From Halorubrum sp. Hd13 (GTDB lineage: Archaea; Halobacteriota; Halobacteria; Halobacteriales; Haloferacaceae), in assembly GCF_002252755.1 (NCBI RefSeq), contig NZ_NHOY01000042.1:41327-93887 (forward strand): DNA of 52,561 nucleotides, in the 5' to 3' direction. The notes under the pieces are model-generated. The model worked only from the letters and a program-made list of their open reading frames with translations. It made no database searches and had not been told where the DNA came from. Below are positions 7,765 through 15,242 of this stretch, one piece after another (the stretch's first letter is position 1; the number at the start of each line of letters is the position of its first letter). A program made the position numbers and the translations under genes.

Positions 7765-8679
7765 ATGGTCCGAAACGTCGCCGGCGACATGGCGGAGCTC
7801 GAACCCGAGGACTTCTATCTCCTCTCGGGCGTCGAGCAGGGGATGCGATTCTCGGAGTGGGTCCGCCGGGACAAGATCCCCGACTACGCCGACCTGACGC
7901 GCGAGGAGGTGGACTACCGGATCGACCGGTGTCTCGACCGCGAACTGATCCAGCGGAAGACGATCCAGTACGAGGGGTACCAACTCACGTTCGAGGGGTA
8001 CGACGCCCTGGCGCTCCGCACGTTCTCCGAACGCGAGACCATCGACGGCGTGGGCTCGCCCCTGGGGTTCGGCAAGGAAGGAGACGTGTACGAGGCCCAG
8101 TCGTTCAAGCCGCTCGCCCTGAAATACCACCGCGAGGGATACACCAACTTCCGCGAGGTGAACCGCGAGCGCGAGTACACCGCCGACCGCGACCACGTCT
8201 CTTGGATGTACACCGCGCGCAAGGCGGCCGAGCGCGAGTACGAGGCGATGGAAGCGATGTACCCCGACGTGAGCGTCCCCCGCCCCGTCGACCACAACCG
8301 CCACGCCATCGTGATGGACAAGTTCGACGGCGCGGAACTCTCGCGCGCGAGACTCGAACCCGAACAGGCCTCCGCGGTCCTCGATTTAGTCCTCCGCGAG
8401 CTGGTCACCGCCTACGACCTCGGCTGGGTCCACGCCGACATGTCCGAACACAACGTCGCGGTCGCGGAGAGCGGCGTCACGATCTTCGACTGGCCGCAGG
8501 CGGTCCCCGTCGACCACGAGAACGCCGGCGAGTTCCTCGAACGCGACGTCGCGAACCTCCTGCGGTACTTCAGCCGGAAGTACCCCCACGAAGTCCCTCG
8601 AGACGCCGATATCGAGGGGATCGCCGGCGCTATCGCCGACGGCTCGTTCGAATCGGTCCGCGCGTTCGCGGAAGAGTAA
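7765..8679 (+). CDS. rio2: RIO2-type serine/threonine protein kinase
   Basis: The product has 304 residues. An N-terminal winged helix (about 10-90) precedes the RIO kinase fold, the RIO2 hallmark. The flexible P-loop GSPLGFGKEGDVYEA is at 97-111, ATP Lys120 in LALKYH, the catalytic loop HADMSEHN at 223-230 (Asp225) and the metal-binding FDWPQ at 241-245 (Asp242). RIO2 acts in late maturation of the small ribosomal subunit. ATG 7765 was chosen because the family starts with MVRNVAGDMAELEPED; the frame is open further upstream but runs into the promoter. Confidence 0.95.
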   Translation: MVRNVAGDMAELEPEDFYLLSGVEQGMRFSEWVRRDKIPDYADLTREEVDYRIDRCLDRELIQRKTIQYEGYQLTFEGYDALALRTFSERETIDGVGSPLGFGKEGDVYEAQSFKPLALKYHREGYTNFREVNREREYTADRDHVSWMYTARKAAEREYEAMEAMYPDVSVPRPVDHNRHAIVMDKFDGAELSRARLEPEQASAVLDLVLRELVTAYDLGWVHADMSEHNVAVAESGVTIFDWPQAVPVDHENAGEFLERDVANLLRYFSRKYPHEVPRDADIEGIAGAIADGSFESVRAFAEE

Positions 8680-8802
8680 ATCGCATAGCGCGATACGAAA
8701 TCGTTCGCCCCGTCCAGTCCACTGTTTCCGAATTCTGGAGTTATCGTCTTGTGGGAACTACTGGTGGATACTATAGTCTAATAAACACTATGATTAAATG
8801 TG

Positions 8803-9621
8803 ATGTACAAGGTGCTCGTTCCGGTCGACAGAAGTGAGAAACGCGCGTTCCACCAGGCACAGTACGTGTCACGGCTTCCGAACGCCCCCGACGATGTCGA
8901 GGCGACGGTGTCGTTCGTGGTGCCTCCCGATGAGTTCAACGACGCCGACACGATGGAGTTCTCGGACATCGACGCGGCCGTCGGGGCGGCCAACCTTCTC
9001 GAGGGCGAGGGCGTTTCCGTGACCCGAACCGTGGACGACGGCGGTATCTCGGACCAGATCGTCCGTTCCGCTGAGGGGCTCGAAGCCGACGAGATCGTTA
9101 TGGGCGGGCGCAAGCGGTCGGGCGTCTCCCGTGTGCTGCTCGGTAGCACGGTTCAGGACGTTATGCTCTCGGCCGAGCGGCCGGTTACCATCACGAGCGA
9201 GACGGCCGTGCCCGGCGAGGGGATCCGACAGGTTCTGGTACCGGTCGACGCCGACGTGGATCGCGCCCATCATCAGGCGGCGTACGTTGCGGGGCTGCCC
9301 GAGGCGGCGGAGACCGTTGAAGCGACGGTTCTCGTCGTGTTCCGTCACCAGGACTACAAGGGGGCCCCTCCCCACACGTTCGAGGAGATCAACGCGGCAG
9401 TCGAGGCGGCCGATGCCCTCGAGAACGAGGGGATCCCCGTCGAGCGTGTCGCCATCGGGGGCGAGGTGGCCCGGAAGATTCTCGACGTGGCGGCGGAACG
9501 CGATGCCGACAGCATCGTCATGGGCGGGCGTAAGCGGTCGGGGCTCCAAGAGGTACTCATTGGGAGCATCACGCAGGACGTCATGCTCTCGACCGAGCGG
9601 CCGGTCACTATCACCGGCTGA
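8803..9621 (+). CDS. Tandem universal stress protein (two UspA domains)
   Basis: The product has 272 residues made of two UspA domains (about 1-132 and 141-272). Each starts with K/Q-VLVPVD and ends with a Gly-rich nucleotide loop (VMGGRKRSG, then LLGST or LIGSI plus VQDVML/TQDVML) and RPVTIT, the ATP-binding type. UspA proteins buffer stress responses or regulate transporters. ATG 8803 is preferred over GTG 8800 directly before it. A TATA-like CTAATAAAC (8779-8787) sits about 20 nt upstream. The gene is less GC-biased at third positions than its neighbours, and it precedes a remnant of a TrkA-C domain. Confidence 0.92.
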   Translation: MYKVLVPVDRSEKRAFHQAQYVSRLPNAPDDVEATVSFVVPPDEFNDADTMEFSDIDAAVGAANLLEGEGVSVTRTVDDGGISDQIVRSAEGLEADEIVMGGRKRSGVSRVLLGSTVQDVMLSAERPVTITSETAVPGEGIRQVLVPVDADVDRAHHQAAYVAGLPEAAETVEATVLVVFRHQDYKGAPPHTFEEINAAVEAADALENEGIPVERVAIGGEVARKILDVAAERDADSIVMGGRKRSGLQEVLIGSITQDVMLSTERPVTITG

Positions 9622-9698
9622 CCTCGGTCGAGCGCCGTCCCACGTCAACAGTAGTCACGATCATCGCGCGCAATGCTGTACACTGTTGGTCTGAGCAA

Positions 9699-9885
9699 TC
9701 CGGTATCGAGCAGATCAAAGTCGCCGAGGACGCCCCGGTAGCCGGACATACGCTCGCGGAGATCAGCCTCCCGAGAGGGAGCCTTGTCATCTCGGATCGG
9801 AACCGAACACGGATAGCACGTGCCGATATGGAACTCGAACGCGGCGAGTATAACATCGCCGGCGCCGAGTCCGGAACGGTAGACC
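9699..9885 (+). pseudogene. TrkA-C (RCK_C) domain remnant
   Basis: One open frame reads IEQIKVAEDAPVAGHTL followed by AEISLPRG, SLVIS and LERGEYNIAG. This order matches TrkA-C (RCK_C) ligand-binding domains of potassium transporters, but no start, N-terminal RCK domain or transporter is present. The frame runs without a stop into the flavoprotein remnant at 9886. Because TrkA-C and UspA often pair with cation transporters, this may be what remains of a Usp-transporter operon. Confidence 0.55.
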
Positions 9886-10264
9886 GCGAGGCCGGACGGG
9901 CCACGGTGGACGGCCTCTACGCGGCCGGATGGATGACGAACGAGACGGTCCACCAGGCGGTCGTGAGCGCGGGCCACGACGCGCGCGCGCCGCCGTCTCG
10001 CTGATCCGGGACGGCGTCGCCGCGCGTTATTGGCCCGCCGTCGCCGACCACTACGTCGACTGGGTCGTTCGCGAGGGGCGATACGCGGGCGACGCTCGCT
10101 GTCGGGAGGTTCGACGTGCGTTCCACGAGACGGCTCGGCCCCACAGCCTCGCCGACGTCGACGACGCCGACGCCGAGTCGCTGCTGGAGACGGTCCGCTC
10201 GGAGTTCACCGAGTCGGTCGCGGTGGCGCTCGCGCCGACGACCGACGCCTCCTCCACCCCCTAG
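9886..10264 (+). pseudogene. Truncated, frameshifted TrxR-like flavoprotein (third paralogue)
   Basis: The frame gives GRATVDGLYAAGWMTNETVHQ and then AVVSAGHDAR, matching the last FAD-binding segment of the flavoprotein at 16816 (GRTGVDGLYAAGRLAEKPHQ). The frame breaks in a CG-dinucleotide run (9980-9990). Removing one CG unit restores AAVSLIRDGVAARYW and the C-terminal tail VDWVVREGRYAGDARCREV to TAG 10262-10264. The FAD GxGxxG N-terminus is absent. It is therefore dead twice over: 5' truncated and frameshifted. It lies 0.5 kb upstream of the iron locus that carries two intact relatives. Confidence 0.7.
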
Positions 10265-10560
10265 CTGAAGCGGACGATCGTCGGCGAGACGACCGCGCGT
10301 CGGAACGAAGTCATCGCGGTCGCGGAGGCGCTCGCCCGCGAGGCGGAGCACCTGTCCGAGGCCGCCGACGTCGTCGACGAGGTCACCGGGCGCGTCGTCG
10401 CCCTCGACGAGACGCCGCTGACGGCGCTCGGTTTCGACGCGCTCGGGCGTGGATGTACGCCGCGCTCTTCGCCCCGGAGGACGATCGTGGCGCCGACGGA
10501 CCCGACAAACGCCCGTCGAACGAGGTCGGCGGCGAGATCCGAGGGGGCGAACGATGACCG
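10265..10560 (+). pseudogene. Unidentified coding remnant
   Basis: In frame after the TAG at 10262-10264 the translation keeps a protein-like character (an Arg/Glu/Ala-rich helical stretch with AEALAREAEHLSEAADVVDE and then DETPLTALGFDALG). It has no start codon, and from about 10440 the composition becomes nonsense-like. It resembles haloarchaeal helical DUF proteins but I cannot name a family. It is best read as the end of the decayed block that begins at 9699. From 10560 to 10735 I see nothing. Confidence 0.4.
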
Positions 10561-10735
10561 GCGCCCCGCGGTACCTGTCGACCGTGTACATCCGCGGACA
10601 CCGGGACGAGGCGCCGATCCAGACGAGCGCTGTGGACGAGGCGCCGGACCGGCCGCCGAGCGTCTCGCCGACAAAGCGCGCTCGACCGGCCGTTCCGACC
10701 GGTTCCGGCCGCCGGCTTCCCGTTTCGGCGAAGTG

Positions 10736-10749
10736 TTAGGCGAGCCTAA
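10736..10749. promoter_or_regulatory. DtxR-like iron box A of operon 1
   Basis: TTAGGC-GA-GCCTAA is a perfect 6+6 inverted repeat upstream of the TATA-like element. It matches the core of DtxR/IdeR operators (TTAGGTTAGCCTAA-type), which act in haloarchaea through Idr/SirR-like repressors. Confidence 0.75.
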
Positions 10750-10762
10750 GATCCGAAACCGA

Positions 10763-10768
10763 TTTAAT
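10763..10768 (+). promoter_or_regulatory. TATA element of iron operon 1
   Basis: TTTAAT, preceded by a BRE-like CGAAACC, lies 22 nt before ATG 10791, consistent with a leaderless transcript. It sits exactly between the two iron boxes. Confidence 0.55.
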
Positions 10769-10770
10769 CC

Positions 10771-10786
10771 TTTAGGGTGGCCTAAA
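10771..10786. promoter_or_regulatory. DtxR-like iron box B of operon 1
   Basis: TTTAGG-GTGG-CCTAAA is an inverted repeat placed between the TATA element and the start codon, 4 nt before ATG 10791. Bound repressor here would block transcription start. Its centre is 36 bp from the centre of box A. Confidence 0.75.
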
Positions 10787-10790
10787 TCGT

Positions 10791-12059
10791 ATGGAACCAG
10801 ACGCGGACCGATCCCCCGCGACGCGACGCGACGCGATCAGGTACTGCGGCGGCGTCGCCGGCGCGGGACTGCTCGCCGGGTGCGCCGGGACCGATCCGGC
10901 GCCGGACGGTGCCGAGGGAGACGACGGCTCGGCGAGCGGCGGTTCGAACGGGAGCGGTTCGGCCGACGGCGACGGTGCCGGCGGCGAGGACGGCTCGTAC
11001 ACGGCCGAGATGGCGCCGGCCGGCGAGGTCGCGTTCGCCGCGGTTCCGGAGGACGTCATGGTGTACAGCCTGCTGTACGCCGACCTCGCGGTCGCGCTCG
11101 GTCACGGCGGCGCGGTGAACTCGCTCGGCTTCGACGCGAACGCGGGCGGGAACACGTTGGACGCCTACTACGCGCGCCTCGACGGCGTCTCCTTCGACGC
11201 CGAGGGGCTCACGCAGCTCAACTCCGGCTCGGGCGGCGGCATCTCCGTCGACCGCGAGCTCCTCTACGAGCTCGACAGCGACCTCCACCTCGCGGACCCG
11301 TGCCTGTTCGCGTCCTTCGACGGCTGGAGCGCGGCCGACGTGGCCGAGGTCCGCGACAACGTCGCGCCGTGGTTCGGGAACGTCTACAGCCGCCGGCACT
11401 CGGACCCCCCGGAGCCGTGTCGCGACGACTACGAGTACTACGCGCTCCCCGAGATCGGCGAGCGCGTCGCCGCCGCCTTCCGCGAGACGGAGCGCTTCGC
11501 CGCGCTCGACGCGGTCCGCGAGGACCTGATCGAGACGATCCGGAGCGACCTCCCGCCGGCCGAGGAGCGCCCGACGGTCGCCGCCCTCATCTACATGGAC
11601 GGGACCTACTACCCCTCCCGGACCGACGGGTCGGGCTTCGCGAACGCGCACGTCCGTCCGTTCGACGTCCCCGACGCCTTCGCCGCGGACGAGGTCACCT
11701 ACGAGACGGCCTACGACCACGAGCGGCTGCTGGAGGTCGACCCCGACGTCATTCTCCACCAGTACGGGATCGCCTCCTACTACGACGTCGGCGCGGTCCG
11801 CGAGGAGCTGGCCGACCACTCGGTCGCCGGCCGGCTCTCCGCGATCGAGAACGACCGCTTCTACCCCTCCGGAACCCCGGTGCAGGGGCCGATCATGAAC
11901 CTGTTCCAGCTGGAGATGACGGCGAAACAGCTGTTCCCGGGTCGGTTCGGCGAGTGGCCCGGCTACGAGCACGGCGACGACTACCCGGCGATTCCGCCGG
12001 CCGAACGGCTGTTCGACCGCGAGGAGGTCGCCGCGATCGTCTCCGGAGGCGCGGAATGA
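10791..12059 (+). CDS. Iron-siderophore ABC transporter substrate-binding lipoprotein (SBP1)
   Basis: The product has 422 residues. The N-terminus has twin arginines (Arg12-Arg13, RRDAIRY) and a lipobox LLAGC with Cys31, so export by Tat and lipid anchoring at the outer membrane face are likely. A Gly/Asp/Ser-rich linker (about 33-65) precedes a class III (FecB/BtuF-like) binding domain; VDPDVILHQYG and GPIMNLFQLEMTAKQLFP near the end are typical. It should deliver an iron chelate to the permease encoded two genes downstream. SBP2 at 15243 is a close relative. Two DtxR-like boxes flank its TATA element. It overlaps the next gene by ATGA. Confidence 0.9.
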   Translation: MEPDADRSPATRRDAIRYCGGVAGAGLLAGCAGTDPAPDGAEGDDGSASGGSNGSGSADGDGAGGEDGSYTAEMAPAGEVAFAAVPEDVMVYSLLYADLAVALGHGGAVNSLGFDANAGGNTLDAYYARLDGVSFDAEGLTQLNSGSGGGISVDRELLYELDSDLHLADPCLFASFDGWSAADVAEVRDNVAPWFGNVYSRRHSDPPEPCRDDYEYYALPEIGERVAAAFRETERFAALDAVREDLIETIRSDLPPAEERPTVAALIYMDGTYYPSRTDGSGFANAHVRPFDVPDAFAADEVTYETAYDHERLLEVDPDVILHQYGIASYYDVGAVREELADHSVAGRLSAIENDRFYPSGTPVQGPIMNLFQLEMTAKQLFPGRFGEWPGYEHGDDYPAIPPAERLFDREEVAAIVSGGAE

Positions 12060-13063
12060 GCGCCGCCGTCGATCGCGACGTCGTCGTGGTCGGCGGCGGT
12101 CCGGCGGGCTGCTCGGCGGCGGTGTTCGCGGCGCGGGAGGGGCTCGACGTCGCGGTCTTCGACCGCGGTCGGTCCTCCCTCGCGCGCTGTGCGCACCTGG
12201 AGAACTACCCCGGATTCCCCGCCGGCGTCGACGTCGAGACCTTCGCGGAGCTGCTCCGCTCGCACGCGGAGCGGGCGGGGTGTTCGGTCGTCTCGGACCT
12301 CGTCGAAGACGTCGAACGCCGAGCCGGAGACGGGGATGACGCCGCCGGCCTCCGCGTCACGCCGCAGGAGGGCGAGCCGGTCACCGCCCGCCGCGTGGTC
12401 GCGGCGACGCGGTACGGCGGCGAGTACCTCCGCGGGCTCGACGACGACGAGGCGATGTTCGCGGTCCACGAGCACGGCGACGAGACCCACGAGGGCTTCG
12501 ACCGCGAGTACGCCGACCGCGACGGGACGACGCCGGTCGACGGGCTCTACGTCGCGTCGCCGTCGGCGGCCGACCGCCAGGTCGTCACGGCGGCCGGCCG
12601 GGGCGCCCGCGTCGGGAAGCGGGTCGTCGCCGACGCGCGGATCGACGACGGCTGGTGGCCCGCGGCGGCCGAGGGCGTCGACTGGCTGCGTCGCGAGGCC
12701 GCGGTCGACGACGAGTGGACCGACCGCGAGCGGTGGGTCGAGTGGTTCGACGCGGAGCACGCCGACGCCCCCGTCGACCCGGACTCGGACCGGTTCGCCC
12801 GCGTCCGCGAGGCCGCGATCGACGCCTCGCTGTCGTCGTACGTCGACGCGGACGAGGCCGAATCGCTGGCGGCCGCCGGGCGGCGCGCGCTCGCGGCACA
12901 CCTCGACCCGGCCGCGGTCGTCGACGCCCACGGCGCCGACGCCCTGCTCGACGCGATGGACGACGAGGCGATCGCGGCGCACGCGACCGAATTGAACGGC
13001 GGGCGGGAGGCGGCCGACGGAGCGAGGGGAGACGGAGCGGCGGCCGACCAGGGGGCGCGATGA
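12056..13063 (+). CDS. FAD-dependent oxidoreductase, TrxR-like without NAD(P)H domain (Flavo1)
   Basis: The product has 335 residues. VVVVGGGPAGCSAAVFAA (9-26) is the FAD dinucleotide loop and LENYPGFPAGV (48-58) a thioredoxin-reductase signature. VDGLYVASPSAADRQVVTAAGRG (161-183) is the final FAD contact segment. Between ARRVVAATRYGG (111-122) and residue 160 there are only about 38 residues, so the central NAD(P)H domain (normally about 120 residues) is missing, and no CxxC is seen. The remaining roughly 145 C-terminal residues are acidic and helical, of unknown role. It overlaps SBP1 and the permease by ATGA, so it belongs to the uptake operon. Reduction of ferric chelates is a plausible but unproven role. 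Confidence 0.85.
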   Translation: MSAAVDRDVVVVGGGPAGCSAAVFAAREGLDVAVFDRGRSSLARCAHLENYPGFPAGVDVETFAELLRSHAERAGCSVVSDLVEDVERRAGDGDDAAGLRVTPQEGEPVTARRVVAATRYGGEYLRGLDDDEAMFAVHEHGDETHEGFDREYADRDGTTPVDGLYVASPSAADRQVVTAAGRGARVGKRVVADARIDDGWWPAAAEGVDWLRREAAVDDEWTDRERWVEWFDAEHADAPVDPDSDRFARVREAAIDASLSSYVDADEAESLAAAGRRALAAHLDPAAVVDAHGADALLDAMDDEAIAAHATELNGGREAADGARGDGAAADQGAR

Positions 13064-14238
13064 GCGGCGAGCGGTCCGCGGTCGGCGGCGGGGCGTCGAC
13101 GAGCCGGTCGGCCGGGACCGACCGCTTCGGCTGGCTGCTCGACCCGAAACTCGTGAGCGTCGCGGTCGGGAGCCTCGCGGTGGTCGTCGTCGCGGGCCTC
13201 GTGCAGGTGAGCTTCGGCGCCTACTCGATGACGGTCGGCGAGGCGTGGCGGGCCGTCCTCGACCCCGCGGTCCTCCTCGACCCGCGGTGGCTGCTCAACT
13301 TCCTCGTCGGCGAGGAGCTGATGCGGGCGATCACGGGCTTTCAGGGCGAGCTGCCGGAGCTGTCGCACGGCACGCTGATCGTCTGGAACATCCGCCTACC
13401 GCGGGTGATCGTCGGGGCCATCGTCGGGATGAACCTCGGCGTCTCGGGCGCGATCTTCCAGGCGGTCACCAGGAACGAGCTCGCGAGCCCGTTCATCCTC
13501 GGCGTCTCCTCCGGCGCCGGGCTGATGATCCTGCTGACGCTGGTCGTGTTCGGAGGGCTCTCTGCGTTCCTCCCGCTGATCGCGGCGCTGGGCGGCGCCG
13601 TCGCGTTCCTGATCGTGTACGCCATCGCGTGGAAGAACGGGACGAGCCCCGTCCGGCTCGTGCTCGCGGGCGTGATCGTCGGGACCGTCTTCGGGAGCCT
13701 CCAGACGGCGCTGTTCTTCTTCGCCGACGACATCGGCGTCGTCCAGTCGGCGATCCAGTGGACGACCGGCTCGCTGACCGGGACGGACTGGGCGCAGGTG
13801 CGGCTGGCGCTCCCGTGGACGGTCGTCGCGGTACTGCTCTCGATCGCCGGATCGCGGCAGCTGAACCTGCTCCTGTTGGGCGAGCAGACCGCGAAGTCGC
13901 TCGGGATGTCGATAGAGCGCGTGCGGTTCGCGCTGTCGGGGGTCGCGGTGCTCGCGGCGGCCGCCAGCATCGCGGTGGCCGGCATCGTCAGCTTCGTCGG
14001 GCTGATCGTCCCGCACATGGTGCGGAACCTCGTCGGGAGCGATTACAAGCGGCTGATCGTCGGGTGCCTGTTCGTCGGCCCCGCCCTGATGGTCGCCGCC
14101 GACGTGGGCGCCCGGCTCGGGATGAGCGTCCTGACGGGCGCGGACGCGCAGATCCCGGTGGGGATCGTCACCGGGCTCGTCGGCGGGCCGTACTTCCTGT
14201 ACCTGATGCGGAGACGGCAGAACATGGGTGAACTCTGA
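13060..14238 (+). CDS. FecCD-type siderophore ABC transporter permease
   Basis: The product has 392 residues. A short hydrophilic N-terminus is followed by about ten hydrophobic segments. The family core is clear: NIRLPRVIVGAIVGMNLGVSGAIFQ (about 110-134), RNELASPFILGVSSGAG, and VAGIVSFVGLIVPHMVRNLVG, which includes the cytoplasmic coupling helix, followed by DVGARL. It forms the membrane channel with the ATPase that starts immediately after its stop (TGA then ATG at 14239). It is probably shared by SBP1 and SBP2 because the second operon has no permease of its own. Confidence 0.95.
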   Translation: MSGERSAVGGGASTSRSAGTDRFGWLLDPKLVSVAVGSLAVVVVAGLVQVSFGAYSMTVGEAWRAVLDPAVLLDPRWLLNFLVGEELMRAITGFQGELPELSHGTLIVWNIRLPRVIVGAIVGMNLGVSGAIFQAVTRNELASPFILGVSSGAGLMILLTLVVFGGLSAFLPLIAALGGAVAFLIVYAIAWKNGTSPVRLVLAGVIVGTVFGSLQTALFFFADDIGVVQSAIQWTTGSLTGTDWAQVRLALPWTVVAVLLSIAGSRQLNLLLLGEQTAKSLGMSIERVRFALSGVAVLAAAASIAVAGIVSFVGLIVPHMVRNLVGSDYKRLIVGCLFVGPALMVAADVGARLGMSVLTGADAQIPVGIVTGLVGGPYFLYLMRRRQNMGEL

Positions 14239-15150
14239 ATGTCCATCGAACGCACGAACGCGACGGATTCGGACGAACCGAGCGGCGCGAACGCGCCGAA
14301 CCGAACGACCGGCGAGCGCGCGGCGGGCGCCACCGACGCGAGCGACCTCGACGCGAGCGACCTCGACGCCGAGGGGCTCGTGTTGGGGTACCCGACCGCT
14401 CCGGAACCGGTCGTCGACGGCGCGTCGATCGCGGCCGAGCCGGGCGCGGTCACCGCCCTCGTCGGTCCGAACGGGTCGGGCAAGAGCACCCTGCTGAAGG
14501 GGTTGGCGAACCAGCTCGCGCCCGAGGACGGCTCCGTGCTCCTGGACGGACGCGACGTTCACTCGATGGACACGAAGGCGCTCGCCCGGAAGCTCGGGCT
14601 GCTGTCACAGGAGAGCACGTCGCCGGACAGCATCACCGTCGAGGACCTCGTCCATCACGGTCGGTACCCGCACCGCGGCTTCTTCGAGCGGACGACCGAG
14701 GCGGACGCTCGCGCGGTCGACCGCGCCATCGAGCTGGCGGGCTGCGGCCACCTCAGGGACCGCGAGGTCGGGAGCCTCAGCGGCGGGCAGAAGCAGCTCG
14801 CGTGGATCGCGATGGTCCTCGCGCAGGACACCGACGTGCTCCTCCTCGACGAGCCGACGACGTTCCTCGACTTACACCACCAGATGGAGGTGATGGAGAT
14901 CATCGAGACGCTGCGCGACGAGAGCGACGTGACGGTCGTCGTCGTGCTCCACGACATCGAGCAGGCCGCGCGGCTCGCCGACCGGATGGTCGCGCTCAAG
15001 GACGGCGAGATACGGGCCCGCGGCGCCCCGGGAGAGGTCGTCACCGAGGAGCTGCTCGCTGACGTGTTCCGCGTCGACACCGACGTGGTGCAGACCGAGA
15101 ACGGCCCCCGCGTCACCCCGTTGCGCGCCAGGCACGAGGGGTCGGAGTAA
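14239..15150 (+). CDS. Siderophore ABC transporter ATP-binding protein (FecE/FepC-like)
   Basis: The product has 303 residues. An extended acidic N-terminus (1-45) is likely species-specific, and DASDLDASDLDA is a short internal duplication. Walker A GPNGSGKST is at 76-84, Q-loop Gln124, signature LSGGQ 180-184, Walker B LLLDEP 201-206, and the switch histidine in VVLHDIE follows. It powers the permease encoded just upstream. It ends 92 nt before the next operon start; the promoter and iron boxes of operon 2 lie in that gap. Confidence 0.95.
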   Translation: MSIERTNATDSDEPSGANAPNRTTGERAAGATDASDLDASDLDAEGLVLGYPTAPEPVVDGASIAAEPGAVTALVGPNGSGKSTLLKGLANQLAPEDGSVLLDGRDVHSMDTKALARKLGLLSQESTSPDSITVEDLVHHGRYPHRGFFERTTEADARAVDRAIELAGCGHLRDREVGSLSGGQKQLAWIAMVLAQDTDVLLLDEPTTFLDLHHQMEVMEIIETLRDESDVTVVVVLHDIEQAARLADRMVALKDGEIRARGAPGEVVTEELLADVFRVDTDVVQTENGPRVTPLRARHEGSE

Positions 15151-15186
15151 CCCGACGCGTCCGGCCGACGACGACGTGGCAATATA

Positions 15187-15204
15187 TTTTAGTCCGACCT
15201 AAAA
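15187..15204. promoter_or_regulatory. DtxR-like iron box A of operon 2
   Basis: TTTTAG-N6-CTAAAA is an inverted repeat upstream of the TATA-like element. It is less perfect in the inner positions than the other boxes (left half lacks the second G). Its centre is 36 bp from box B, the same geometry as operon 1. Confidence 0.6.
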
Positions 15205-15212
15205 ACCGAAGT

Positions 15213-15220
15213 GGTTAAAC
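15213..15220 (+). promoter_or_regulatory. TATA element of iron operon 2
   Basis: GGTTAAAC lies 22-29 nt before ATG 15243 and between the two iron boxes. Confidence 0.5.
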
Positions 15221-15223
15221 ATC

Positions 15224-15239
15224 TTTAGGCTAGCCTAAA
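15224..15239. promoter_or_regulatory. DtxR-like iron box B of operon 2
   Basis: TTTAGGCTAGCCTAAA is a perfect 16-bp palindrome ending 3 nt before ATG 15243. It matches the DtxR/IdeR consensus core closely and covers the expected transcription start. Confidence 0.85.
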
Positions 15240-15242
15240 AAC

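Noticed and set aside
10487-12055. Long open frame in front of Flavo1
   Set aside because: It crosses the whole SBP1 gene in another frame; Flavo1 starts at the ATGA overlap (12056).
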